The position numbers and the translations under genes were made by a program. From an uncultured Mobiluncus sp. (GTDB lineage Bacteria > Actinomycetota > Actinomycetes > Actinomycetales > Actinomycetaceae): a stretch of 64,000 bases of DNA. Below are positions 1-7,614 of this stretch, piece by piece (within the stretch, counting starts at the first letter, position 1; the number at the start of each line of letters is the position of its first letter). Location: contig NZ_CABTWO010000008.1 in assembly GCF_902488535.1 (NCBI RefSeq), positions 25,074-89,073 of the forward strand, read 5' to 3'. The notes below the pieces were generated by a model that saw only the letters and a list, made by a program, of their open reading frames with translations, was not told the DNA's origin and did no database searches.

Positions 1-1332
1 GGTGGTGGGCAGCAACGGCAACTGCAGAATCTCCGCTTGTGCCGCCAAACGCTGCGGATAGGGAGCACGAGTCCGATCGGCCGCCGTCACGGCCGCGGTA
101 GCCTGACGCACCTCGGCTCGTTTCACTCCCGGATGGTTGGCGCGGGAAGCCAAGATCTCGGCATTTTCCGCCAACTCAGCGGCAATGGAACTGGGATCTG
201 CCAAGCCGCGCGCCAAAGTCTGTACCTCGGCAATCTTTTGGTCCGCAAAAGCCAACCAGGAACGCACTTGCGGATCCAGGGACGTTTCTCTGGCCGCATC
301 GTGGGGGACGTGCTGCAGCGAAGTCGAGGTGGACACGCTGAGGTTCGGGACGACCTGGTGAATCGTCTGTAAAGTCTCAAGAGCCTGGTGCAAGTCGGTA
401 CGCCACACGTTGCGACCCGATACGATGCCCGCCACCAGGGTTTTGTTCCCGAGAGTCTGCAGGTCCTCGCTGCTGGGTACCGGGCCGGCAACCATATCCA
501 AACCGATGGCTTCCACATCGGTGGCGCTCAGCACGTTCAGCCCATCGAGACCCAGCGGCCCGTAGGGGGCGTTGACAAAAATTTGGGGGCGATTGGTCAG
601 TTTGCTCAGGAATTCGTAAGTCTTACGAGCCGCCGCCAGCACTTCCTCGCGGGAAGTGGACCAGGTGTCACATACCAAAGCCGGCTCATCAAGCTGCACC
701 CAAGTCACGCCGGCCGCCGCGAACTGGCTGAGGAAAATCTCGAATCCAGCCAACACCGCGTCCAGTCGCTGCAGGGGGTGGAAATGTGCCGGAGCATCCG
801 CGCTGGCTTTGGCACCCAACAGATAGGTAACCGGACCGATGAGGACTGGACGTAGCGCAGGGCCCCCGGCCTTGACCTGTTCCAGCCACGGATTAGCTAC
901 GGCGGAAATCTGAGTGTAGGGGCCGATTTCAGGCACCAGGTAGTGATAATTCGTGTCGAACCACTTGGTCATTTCCAAAGCGGGTTTATCATCTACGCCC
1001 CGCGCCAAGGTGAACTCTCCGTCCACGTCCAGGGAACCGTCGGGGCGTACCAGGTTACCAAAACGCTGGGGTACGGCCCCCAGGGCACAAGTCAGCGTCA
1101 AAACCTGGTCATAGAGCACGAAGTCCGCGGGATTTGACCCCGGTTCGTTCAACCCCAAGTCTTTCAGGTGGTTGATTCGAGTCGCCAACTGTTGCTTTAT
1201 CTGGGCGTCGAAAGTGGCGCGGTCGATTTTTTGAGCCCAATAGTGCTCTAGGCTCCGCTTCAATTCGCGGTTCGCGCCAATTCGGGGGTATCCCGCAACA
1301 GTCGCGGCGGGAAAAGCTTGCTTTTCAGTCAT
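1..1332 (-). CDS. metE: Cobalamin-independent methionine synthase MetE (N-terminal part, cut by window edge)
   Basis: Transfers the methyl group of 5-methyltetrahydropteroyltri-glutamate to homocysteine to make methionine in the cytoplasm. The frame is open from an ATG at 1332 to base 1 (444 codons), beginning with a MetE-type AGYPRIGANRELK segment and reaching the YPQR...LPLLPTT linker that in the family precedes the catalytic C-terminal barrel. The zinc and homocysteine ligands lie in that missing barrel. The full-length family is about 750-790 residues, so roughly 60% is present. It is the last visible gene of a leftward metY-metF-metE series, 90 bases after metF. Identity is confident; truncation is only by the window boundary. 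Confidence 0.95.
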   Translation of the reverse strand, partial: MTEKQAFPAATVAGYPRIGANRELKRSLEHYWAQKIDRATFDAQIKQQLATRINHLKDLGLNEPGSNPADFVLYDQVLTLTCALGAVPQRFGNLVRPDGSLDVDGEFTLARGVDDKPALEMTKWFDTNYHYLVPEIGPYTQISAVANPWLEQVKAGGPALRPVLIGPVTYLLGAKASADAPAHFHPLQRLDAVLAGFEIFLSQFAAAGVTWVQLDEPALVCDTWSTSREEVLAAARKTYEFLSKLTNRPQIFVNAPYGPLGLDGLNVLSATDVEAIGLDMVAGPVPSSEDLQTLGNKTLVAGIVSGRNVWRTDLHQALETLQTIHQVVPNLSVSTSTSLQHVPHDAARETSLDPQVRSWLAFADQKIAEVQTLARGLADPSSIAAELAENAEILASRANHPGVKRAEVRQATAAVTAADRTRAPYPQRLAAQAEILQLPLLPTT

Positions 1333-1422
1333 TTTCTAAAATTCCCTTCAGTAGGTTCTAATGTGTGTTTTCTTTGTTAAGTTCGGTTCGGTTGGTTTCA
1401 TCGGGTTCTTCGGGCGAGGGCC

Positions 1423-2442
1423 TCAAGGAGAGATGCGGTGCATGGCGGCGTTCATCAGGCCGAGCAGGTCGTGTGAATCCTCCTGGTCCACGTGAGCAAA
1501 ACCGCGAGAACGCAGGTGTTCCACCAGGTCCAAGACCGGCCGGGGCCGATTGAAAGTATAGAAGTGAATGCCTGGTGCGTTGGCTTCGATGAGGTCGTTG
1601 ACGAAGTCCAGGGTAGCGCCCAAGCTCTCCAAGATTCTCTCTGCGGGATCGGTGATATTCGCCATGGTCTTAATCCTTTCCGGTACCGGGACCCCGGTGA
1701 GACCCTCCAACCGCTGGAGGCGGCTGACATCTGTAAACGGAATAATTCCCGGAACGATGGGTATCGTCACGCCCTGGTACGTTGCCGACTGAACCAACTC
1801 GGCATAGTCCTGGGCTCGGTAAAACACCTGAGTGATAGCAAAATCGGCGCCAGCCGCTTGCTTTTCCACCAGAGCCTGAACCGCATCCGTGCGGGTCTGG
1901 ATGCTGCCTGCCGGATAGGCAGCCACCGCGATACTGACGGCTTGCGCGTCCCCGAGGTAATCGGCGGAAACCTCTCGAATCAGCTGCACGAGTTGGAATG
2001 CTCGGTCAAATTCGTCTGGTTCCGTTTTTCCCAGCTCATCCTCGGGTATATCGTCCCCGCGCAGCGCTAGGAAATCACGCACTCCCAAGTCCATCATGTC
2101 CCGGATGATTCCTACTAGGTTCGCTCGGGTCTTTCCTACGCAGGTCAGATGGGCCAAGACGGGCCGCCCCGAACGCTTTAAAGCGTGCCACAGGACAGAT
2201 TGCGAAGCATCTGGTGATGTACCGCTCGTTCCAAACGTGACCGAGACGTAATCGGGACGAGAATCTAACAGCCGGTCTATGCCCGCCCATGCCTGGGAAG
2301 TCGGTCGGGCATTGCGCGGCGGATACAGCTCATACGACACCCGCAGATCACGCCCTGACCCGGCCTCGTGAGGCGCAGCGCTGTTCTCCCGAGGAGGCGA
2401 CAGCGCGGGGTGCGGTGCCGCATAGAGGTCTTTGATAGTCAT
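1423..2442 (-). CDS. metF: Methylenetetrahydrofolate reductase MetF
   Basis: Reduces 5,10-methylene-THF to 5-methyl-THF, the methyl donor used by MetE downstream. The 339-residue protein is a flavin-dependent TIM barrel. VSYELYPPRN near residue 35 carries the conserved catalytic Glu, followed by YVSVTFG, HLTCVGKTRANL, a LALRGD segment, FAITQVFY and the VPGIIPF stretch typical of the family. The first ~33 residues are Pro/Ala-rich and not part of the barrel. The ATG at 2442 has an AGGAAA ribosome site, but a later start cannot be excluded. It lies 33 bases after metY and 90 before metE, so the three genes probably form one transcript supplying methyl groups for methionine. Confidence 0.95.
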   Translation of the reverse strand: MTIKDLYAAPHPALSPPRENSAAPHEAGSGRDLRVSYELYPPRNARPTSQAWAGIDRLLDSRPDYVSVTFGTSGTSPDASQSVLWHALKRSGRPVLAHLTCVGKTRANLVGIIRDMMDLGVRDFLALRGDDIPEDELGKTEPDEFDRAFQLVQLIREVSADYLGDAQAVSIAVAAYPAGSIQTRTDAVQALVEKQAAGADFAITQVFYRAQDYAELVQSATYQGVTIPIVPGIIPFTDVSRLQRLEGLTGVPVPERIKTMANITDPAERILESLGATLDFVNDLIEANAPGIHFYTFNRPRPVLDLVEHLRSRGFAHVDQEDSHDLLGLMNAAMHRISP

Positions 2443-2475
2443 CAGTTTTCCTAAGTGAGTGATAGTTTTATCCGG

Positions 2476-3849
2476 TTACGCGGCATTCGCCTGCCGTGCC
2501 GCGGCCAGACCGCGCTCAATGTCAGCCAAAATATCCTTGGGGTCTTCAATGCCAATCGACAGCCTGACGGTGCCGGGGGTAATGCCCTGTGCCAGCAGCT
2601 CAGCTGTAGTCAGCTGGGCGTGAGTCGTTGAGGCCGGGTGAATCGCGAGGGAGCGCACGTCTCCGATATTAGCGACATTTGCCAGCAATTCCAGGGAATT
2701 GATGAATGCTTTACCGGCTTCCAGACCGCCTGCCAGGTCAAAGTTCAGCAGGGAACCGCACCCCTTCGGGGTATATTTTTGCGCCAAGGCATAGAAGGGG
2801 GAGGAGGGCAGCGATGACCACCGCACTGTCTCTACTAAGCCACCGCCGACCTGAGACTCCAGAAATTCAGCGATTCGACGAGTGTTGGCAATGTGGCGTT
2901 CCATCCGCAAGCTCAACGTATCCACTCCCAGTCCTACCGCCCATACCGCGAAAGGTGAAGCTACGAAACCGAGGTCGCGCTGGCCTTCTACCCGCGCCTT
3001 CAAAATAAACGCCAGGTTCGCGCCCAACGCCCCTTGAACACCGAAATCACGGGCATAAACAACGCCGTGATAGGAAGGGTCGGGAGTGTTAAAGCCGGGG
3101 AAACGCGGAGCCGCTTTCGCCGCGGCATAATCGAAACGGCCGGAATCAACCACGATACCGAGCATGGCTGAACCGTGCCCGCCCAGATACTTGGTGGCGG
3201 AGTGCACCACGATATCCGCCCCGAACTCGATGGGACGGCACAGGTAAGGGGTGGGAACCGTATTGTCGACAACGAGTGGAACCCCGGCTTGGTGCGCAGT
3301 TTGAGCCAAGGGCTCCAGGTCCAGCACGTCTCCCTGCGGATTAGGCACCAGCTCCCCGTAGTAAGCCGCCGTGTTCGCGTCGGTGCGGGCCGCCCACTGG
3401 CTAATGTCACGAGGATTGTCAACAAAACGTACCTCGATACCCAGGCGGTCCAAAGTGTGGCCCAACAGGTTGAACGTGCCCCCGTAAATCGAGTTTGAAG
3501 CCACCACATTTTGACCTTTCGATGCCAAAGTCAAAATAGCTAGCGTGATGGCAGCTTGCCCCGACCCGGTGGCAATCGCCCCGACCCCGCCTTCCAGTGC
3601 GGCAATCCGGGCTTCTAAAGCATCGTTGGTGGGGTTGCCCAAGCGAGAATAAATCGGCCCCAGCTCCTGCAAAGCAAAACGGGCAGCCGCCGATTCCACA
3701 CTCGGGAAGTGAAACGCGTTCGTGGCATAAATCGGCACCGTTTGCGTGCCCGTGGTCGGATCGCCAGTGTAGCCGGCATGAATTTGCAGAGTATCGAAGC
3801 CCCATTCGGGGTGGTCGACCCAGTTGGGTCCAATAGTGGTTTTAGACAT
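2476..3849 (-). CDS. metY: O-acetylhomoserine sulfhydrylase (aminocarboxypropyltransferase)
   Basis: PLP enzyme of the Cys/Met metabolism family that makes homocysteine from O-acetylhomoserine and sulfide, giving the acceptor for MetE. The 457-residue protein opens with WGFDTLQIHAG, typical of the O-acetylhomoserine branch. It has YSRLGNPT, an ATGSGQAAITLAIL cofactor region, and the PLP lysine in VVHSATKYLGGHG near residue 220. A long C-terminal part (SLLNFDL, then IHPASTTHAQL) fits MetY better than cystathionine gamma-synthase. It is the first gene of the metY-metF-metE series and is preceded by a 230-base leader holding a structured element (3936-4004). The ATG at 3849 has an AAAGGAAA ribosome site. 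Confidence 0.93.
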   Translation of the reverse strand: MSKTTIGPNWVDHPEWGFDTLQIHAGYTGDPTTGTQTVPIYATNAFHFPSVESAAARFALQELGPIYSRLGNPTNDALEARIAALEGGVGAIATGSGQAAITLAILTLASKGQNVVASNSIYGGTFNLLGHTLDRLGIEVRFVDNPRDISQWAARTDANTAAYYGELVPNPQGDVLDLEPLAQTAHQAGVPLVVDNTVPTPYLCRPIEFGADIVVHSATKYLGGHGSAMLGIVVDSGRFDYAAAKAAPRFPGFNTPDPSYHGVVYARDFGVQGALGANLAFILKARVEGQRDLGFVASPFAVWAVGLGVDTLSLRMERHIANTRRIAEFLESQVGGGLVETVRWSSLPSSPFYALAQKYTPKGCGSLLNFDLAGGLEAGKAFINSLELLANVANIGDVRSLAIHPASTTHAQLTTAELLAQGITPGTVRLSIGIEDPKDILADIERGLAAARQANAA

Positions 3850-3891
3850 CGTAGTTTCCTTTGCGTGAGTTATGGCTGTACAAACTTGTCC

Positions 3892-3920
3892 CCAAAAGAT
3901 TTTTGGCTCTGACGGGCACG
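3892..3920 (-). promoter_or_regulatory. Downstream part of the metY leader: alternative-pairing segment and small hairpin
   Basis: Read on the minus strand, CGTGCCCGTCAG (3920-3909) is followed by the hairpin CCAAAA-ATC-TTTTGG (3906-3892). The 12-base segment can pair at 11 of 12 positions with CTGACGTGCACG, one arm of the palindromic hairpin in the upstream element. The two structures are mutually exclusive, an arrangement often used as an expression platform. There is no clear U-run, so any switching may act on translation or on RNA stability. The metY ribosome site lies about 45 bases further on. This is inference from base pairing only. Confidence 0.4.
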
Positions 3921-3935
3921 CAGGAACATGGAGAT

Positions 3936-4004
3936 ACGAATGCTCAGTACCGGACGCGGCACTGGACGTTTAGAGGCTGACGTGCACGTCAGCGAGGCAT
4001 TCGT
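3936..4004 (-). promoter_or_regulatory. Candidate structured leader RNA (three-way junction) upstream of the methionine operon
   Basis: Read 5'-3' on the minus strand, an 8-base outer stem ACGAATGC/GCATTCGT encloses two hairpins. The first is the perfect 18-base palindrome GCTGACGTGCACGTCAGC (3976-3993; 7-bp stem with TGCA loop). The second is CAGTGCCG-CGTC-CGGTACTG (8 bp, one G-U). Junctions are 3, 11 and 1 bases. It ends 86 bases before the metY start codon. I do not see the conserved sequences of SAM-I/IV, SAM-II, SAH or cobalamin riboswitches. Alternatives are a DNA operator (the palindrome alone) or an orphan cis-RNA class. No promoter upstream was identified with confidence. Confidence 0.5.
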
Positions 4005-4080
4005 TTAGTCATGCTGTGATTGTAGCAACCTCAGGACCAAAAAGCTAAACCGGTGTTTCAAGATGTGGAATCGGGCAATT

Positions 4081-5763
4081 CTAGTTGGCGGGAGCTTCCT
4101 GATTCGGTGGTGCGGCGCCAGCGGGAGGGGCAGTGGGAGGTTGGCTCTTTGGGTCGACGTTAGAGAAAGAGGTTTTCGCGCCGAGCAAACCGTTGATGAA
4201 CATCTGTTTTGCTTGGATACTGGGACCGCCTTGAGAGTCAGGATAACCAGAGATGACCAGGGCATAAATAAACTCCTGGTTATTGCGCACGAATGTCCCG
4301 GCCAGAGAATTCGTAATTCCTAACGTGCCGGTTTTACCGCGAACCACACCCGCGGCGAGGGTTCCTTGGTAAGTGTGCTCCAAAGTGCCATCTGCCCCCG
4401 CAACGGGGACGTTGGCGGCAACAGAGTGCAGCTCGGGGTGGTCTTTACGCATTGACAACCGCACCACATCCGCAAGGACTCGGGCAGGTATCCGCGTGTT
4501 ATAGGACAGCCCCGAGCAGCCTTTCAGTTCAGTTTTGCCCAAGTCCAAGCCCAACTCCCGTAGCGACTCCATAACCGCTGTTCCAGAGGCGGCAAAAGTC
4601 GGTTTTGCGTTGCGGTGCAGCGCTACCAGCCGACCGAGGTTCTCTGCCAAAGTATTATCCGAAATCTTTAACATTTGCCGCTCCACCTGGGCGAGCGGGG
4701 CTCCTTGTGCGTAGGCAATCGGGGTCGGACCGTGACTGGTGGCAACCTCTGTGTTCACTTCCGGTAGGGCAGAGAGCGGGTCGAGGAGTTCTTTCGAGGC
4801 CAGTCCCGATTTCCCCACCTCGACTTTGGCTGGTCCCGCCCCGCCTAAACGGCTCAAGGACTGGGCAAAAGCCTGGCCCGCGACCCCGGCCGCGTCCGGG
4901 TAGTATCCCTTATTAGCGTTCGGGTCAATCAGCCCGGTATCGATGGCCATGCCTTGAAGGGGACCGACCCAGCGGTCGTCCCCCTTACGCCAAAAAGGAG
5001 AGGCTGTTTCAGAGCCAAACCAGGAGGTGTCCAGCACCAACGTGTAGGGCTTGCCGTTCAGCAGGCTGCCCGCGGGGGATTTGCCTCGAGAGGCTGGTGC
5101 TTTGGGAGCAGAGGTTTTCCGTTCCTTGGTGGGGGAGGGCTGATGACTTGCGCTGGCTTGCTCAGATTCCCCTGGAGTTTGGGAAGAAAGTGCCACTATG
5201 GTGTCCGCCGCGAGAGCGTCTAGACCGGCGTAGCCTTTGATGGAACGCGGGGCGTCCGCTCCCGACCCCAGCAGCACATCCCCGCCGGCGATTAAGTATA
5301 GTTTCCGCTTATCGTTGTCCCAGGCCACGACCGTGCGGGCCCGCGCTTCCGGGCCGAATTCGTGCAACGCCGCCACCGCGGTGAGCAGTTTTGTCGTAGA
5401 AGCGGCAGTCAAGGCGCTTTGAGGTTCGTAAGAGGCCAGTTCCGCGCCGTCCCGGTCGCCTACCCAAAAGGACAGTTTCGCGTTTGCGAGGCGGTAATCA
5501 GCGGCGAACTCACGCACCAGGGCTTTATACGTATTGGCGTCGAAGTTAGTGGATTTGGCAAAAAGCGGAATTTCGGCAGGTTCGGGGCTCATGATGGGAG
5601 AGTCAGGGAAAGGAACCACTCGCGGCAGGGGTGCTTTGAAGGTCAGAAACCCCGGCACCAAGTCCGCTCCGTCAGCACCAACATAAGCGCCGCTGAGAAC
5701 TATGGCACCTGCGATTATTGCTGCGTTTACGCGTCCTTTGGTGCGCACCGACCCCCCCGTCAC
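4081..5763 (-). CDS. dacB: D-alanyl-D-alanine carboxypeptidase/endopeptidase, PBP4 (S13) family
   Basis: Exported penicillin-binding protein that trims or cleaves D-Ala-containing peptidoglycan peptides. The three active-site motifs are present: STTK near residue 122 (catalytic Ser), SDN near 367 and KTGT near 475. An N-terminal hydrophobic stretch (about residues 12-30) serves as signal or anchor. At 560 residues it is longer than many family members. A low-complexity Ser/Pro/Lys segment around residues 200-235 (SASHQPSPTKERK and following) and a Pro/Ala-rich tail account for part of the excess. It is transcribed away from ppa and towards the methionine operon leader. Function is confident; the role of the insertion is unknown. 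Confidence 0.92.
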   Translation of the reverse strand: MTGGSVRTKGRVNAAIIAGAIVLSGAYVGADGADLVPGFLTFKAPLPRVVPFPDSPIMSPEPAEIPLFAKSTNFDANTYKALVREFAADYRLANAKLSFWVGDRDGAELASYEPQSALTAASTTKLLTAVAALHEFGPEARARTVVAWDNDKRKLYLIAGGDVLLGSGADAPRSIKGYAGLDALAADTIVALSSQTPGESEQASASHQPSPTKERKTSAPKAPASRGKSPAGSLLNGKPYTLVLDTSWFGSETASPFWRKGDDRWVGPLQGMAIDTGLIDPNANKGYYPDAAGVAGQAFAQSLSRLGGAGPAKVEVGKSGLASKELLDPLSALPEVNTEVATSHGPTPIAYAQGAPLAQVERQMLKISDNTLAENLGRLVALHRNAKPTFAASGTAVMESLRELGLDLGKTELKGCSGLSYNTRIPARVLADVVRLSMRKDHPELHSVAANVPVAGADGTLEHTYQGTLAAGVVRGKTGTLGITNSLAGTFVRNNQEFIYALVISGYPDSQGGPSIQAKQMFINGLLGAKTSFSNVDPKSQPPTAPPAGAAPPNQEAPAN

Positions 5764-5844
5764 ACGGTTCTGTTATCTGGAAACAACCCTATCTAGTATA
5801 GAAGATGTCGCTTAGGGGTGCGGGTGTGGCACAATAGTTTACAG

Positions 5845-5871
5845 CGATGTTCACCAAAGCAGGTGACATCG
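5845..5871 (+). promoter_or_regulatory. Hairpin in the pyrophosphatase leader
   Basis: CGATGT-(T)-CACC, loop AAAGCA, GGTG-ACATCG: ten base pairs with one bulged T, ending 63 bases before the ppa start. A possible -10 (CACAAT, 5830-5835) would place the transcript 5' end just before the hairpin. There is no U-run, so it is not a terminator. It may stabilise or regulate the mRNA. Confidence 0.35.
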
Positions 5872-5934
5872 GTGCAAAGCAACGCCAATCCGGAGACACC
5901 GGTGGCACAAAAAGTAAGGATGCCGAAGAAAATA

Positions 5935-6465
5935 ATGGCTGAAGATTTTTTGACGTTCAATGTGACCATTGAGATTCCGAAGGGGAACCGAAATAAATAC
6001 GAAGTCGACCACGAGACCGGTCGTATTGTTTTGGATCGAATGCTGTTTACCTCAACTCGCTATCCCGATGACTATGGTTTCATCGATGATTCCCTAGGCA
6101 TGGATGGCGACCCGCTCGATGCCCTGGTTCTGCTGGAAGAACCAACGTTCCCCGGATGTGTCATCAAGTGCCGGGCGCTGGGGATGTTCCGCATGACTGA
6201 CGAACACGGCGGCGACGACAAAGTCTTGTGCGTCCCCGCTACTGACCAGCGAGCCGCATGGCGTACCGAGCTGGAGGATGTTTCGGAGTTCCATCGCCTG
6301 GAAGTCCAGCACTTCTTTGAGGTTTACAAAGACCTGGAACCCGGCAAGTCCGTGGAAGGGGCTAACTGGGTCGGCCGGGAAGAGGCGGAGAAAGAAATTC
6401 ACGCCTCATGGAAGCGTTTCCGTGACAAGGAAGGCCCTGACGCGCATACTTACATTCATCTGTGA
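5935..6465 (+). CDS. ppa: Inorganic pyrophosphatase (family I)
   Basis: Hydrolyses pyrophosphate to phosphate in the cytoplasm, pulling biosynthetic reactions forward. The ATG at 5935 gives a 176-residue protein beginning MAEDFLTFNVTIEIPKG, matching the start of actinobacterial family I enzymes. The reading frame is open further upstream (to 5818), but that stretch lacks family similarity. The metal-binding signature DGDPLDALVL is present, with YEVDHETGRI upstream and DEHGGDDKVLCVPA and HFFEVYKDLEPGK downstream. It is divergent from dacB and followed by a strong terminator at 6477. An ATG at 5920 is a minor alternative start. Confidence 0.96.
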   Translation: MAEDFLTFNVTIEIPKGNRNKYEVDHETGRIVLDRMLFTSTRYPDDYGFIDDSLGMDGDPLDALVLLEEPTFPGCVIKCRALGMFRMTDEHGGDDKVLCVPATDQRAAWRTELEDVSEFHRLEVQHFFEVYKDLEPGKSVEGANWVGREEAEKEIHASWKRFRDKEGPDAHTYIHL

Positions 6466-6476
6466 ACGAATGGTAC

Positions 6477-6514
6477 TTAGACCGGTCAACAGTTCGTTGG
6501 CCGGTCTAATGTTT
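6477..6514 (+). terminator. Rho-independent terminator after ppa
   Basis: TTAGACCGG (6477-6485) and CCGGTCTAA (6501-6509) form a perfect 9-bp stem followed by TGTTTT. It lies 11 bases after the ppa stop codon and abuts the 3' end of the convergent DUF3499 gene. Confidence 0.85.
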
Positions 6515-6981
6515 TAGCTAACTTGTTTCGGGGGCGGCACCAAAGTTAGATGACCGTGGCGTTTCCCTGGGGTGTCGGGCGTTCCGGGTGCGGTATCGCC
6601 CAACCCCGGCTGAGGTTCCCTCCCTAGGGGACCGCGATAGCCTTCGGGATGCACAGTTTGGCGAGGGGCGGGATTCTGCGCCGCTGCCTTTACCGCGTTA
6701 GCCAAAGCCATCAGTTCCTCATCGTTGGGAGGCGGGGGCGTAAAGGAATTCGTTAAATGGACGACCTCCCAGCCCCGTGGTGCTGTCAGTTTTTCGGCGT
6801 GTTCACGGCAAAAATCGTATGCTCCGGGATTCCGATGGGCGCTGAGTGGGCCAATGATTGCGCTGCGTTCCCGATAGTCAAAAGTCATCGTCGCTACCGC
6901 TGGGTTGGGGCAGCTCGGTTTGGAACAACGGCGCGTATAAGTCACCTCCCCAGCATACTGCCCCCCAGGGGTCGGGGGCAC
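6514..6981 (-). CDS. DUF3499 family protein
   Basis: Conserved actinobacterial protein of unknown function. It shows the family's RRCSKPSCPNPAVATMTFDY zinc-ribbon-like beginning, then YDFCREHAEKLTAPRGWEVV, so two pairs of Cys/His could bind a metal. The C-terminal ~70 residues are Pro/Gly-rich and probably disordered. The frame starts at a GTG at 6981. An internal GTG at 6945, just before TYTRRCSK, is an alternative that removes 12 poorly conserved residues, but neither has a well-spaced ribosome site. It is divergent from the metallopeptidase-like gene, the same arrangement as Rv3258c/Rv3259 in Mycobacterium tuberculosis (from memory). Confidence 0.85.
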   Translation of the reverse strand: MPPTPGGQYAGEVTYTRRCSKPSCPNPAVATMTFDYRERSAIIGPLSAHRNPGAYDFCREHAEKLTAPRGWEVVHLTNSFTPPPPNDEELMALANAVKAAAQNPAPRQTVHPEGYRGPLGREPQPGLGDTAPGTPDTPGKRHGHLTLVPPPKQVS

Positions 6982-7108
6982 TCAGGCTCGCTTGCTGACA
7001 CCGATTCCGGGCCGGGATAGAGCCGGGATTGCGAGCTTAGCTCAGAGTGTTCGCGATTTTTACGGGACATCCTCGACCCGGTTGCCGCCGCGGGATAAGC
7101 TAGAGGCG

Positions 7109-7606
7109 ATGAGTGAAAAAGCTGGAACCAACCGGGTTCGTGTTTTGGATTTGGGCGGCGAGATTCGCTGGGATGTCAGCAGCGGACCGCGGCTGCGGCG
7201 TGCCTATGTGCGCCGTGATCGGCACGGCCGGGGCAATCGCGGAGTTTTAGTTCCGGCGATGCTGCCACGTTACCGAACTCGTCGGGAAACCTTTGACGAA
7301 CTGGTCATTCAGGAAGTTCGTTCCCTGGTGGCAGTCTGCCCGGAACTAGCCACTATCCAGTACGGAGTGGAAGACGTCCCCCCTTCGGACCCGGCACCTT
7401 GGGAGAGTGAGTCAGTTGTCCTAGGTCGAGGATTCGGCGCTGACCCAGGCAAAAGTTTGCCCGCCCAAGTTGTGGTGTATCGCCGTCCCCTAGAGCAGCG
7501 CGCCCGCTCCACGGATGATTTGCGTTCCCTCATTCACGGGGTAGTGTTGGAGGAATCTTCCCAGCTCATCGGCAAACATCCCGAAGATATCGACCCGTAT
7601 TGGTAA
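7109..7606 (+). CDS. Metallopeptidase-family (DUF1025-like) protein with degenerate active site
   Basis: About 165 residues from the ATG at 7109. An upstream in-frame ATG/GTG would start only ~10 bases from the divergent DUF3499 gene, so I prefer 7109. The sequence RDRHGRGNRGVLVPAMLPRYRTR, then FDELVIQEV and VEDVPPSDPAPW, matches the actinobacterial 'metallopeptidase family protein' group. At the place where the wider family has a zincin HExxH, this protein reads IHGVVLEESSQLIG, so the canonical zinc-binding motif is absent and catalysis is doubtful. It ends 8 bases from the convergent DUF58 gene. No substrate can be proposed. Confidence 0.8.
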   Translation: MSEKAGTNRVRVLDLGGEIRWDVSSGPRLRRAYVRRDRHGRGNRGVLVPAMLPRYRTRRETFDELVIQEVRSLVAVCPELATIQYGVEDVPPSDPAPWESESVVLGRGFGADPGKSLPAQVVVYRRPLEQRARSTDDLRSLIHGVVLEESSQLIGKHPEDIDPYW

Positions 7607-7614
7607 ACAGCGTC

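Noticed and set aside
3850..4080. SAM-I, SAM-IV or cobalamin riboswitch in the metY leader
   Set aside because: None of the conserved core sequences of these classes that I remember is present; the region is reported instead as an unassigned structured element.
5818..5934. N-terminal extension of pyrophosphatase
   Set aside because: The frame is open, but the family begins at MAEDFLTFNVTIEIPKG, and the upstream stretch contains a likely promoter and a hairpin.
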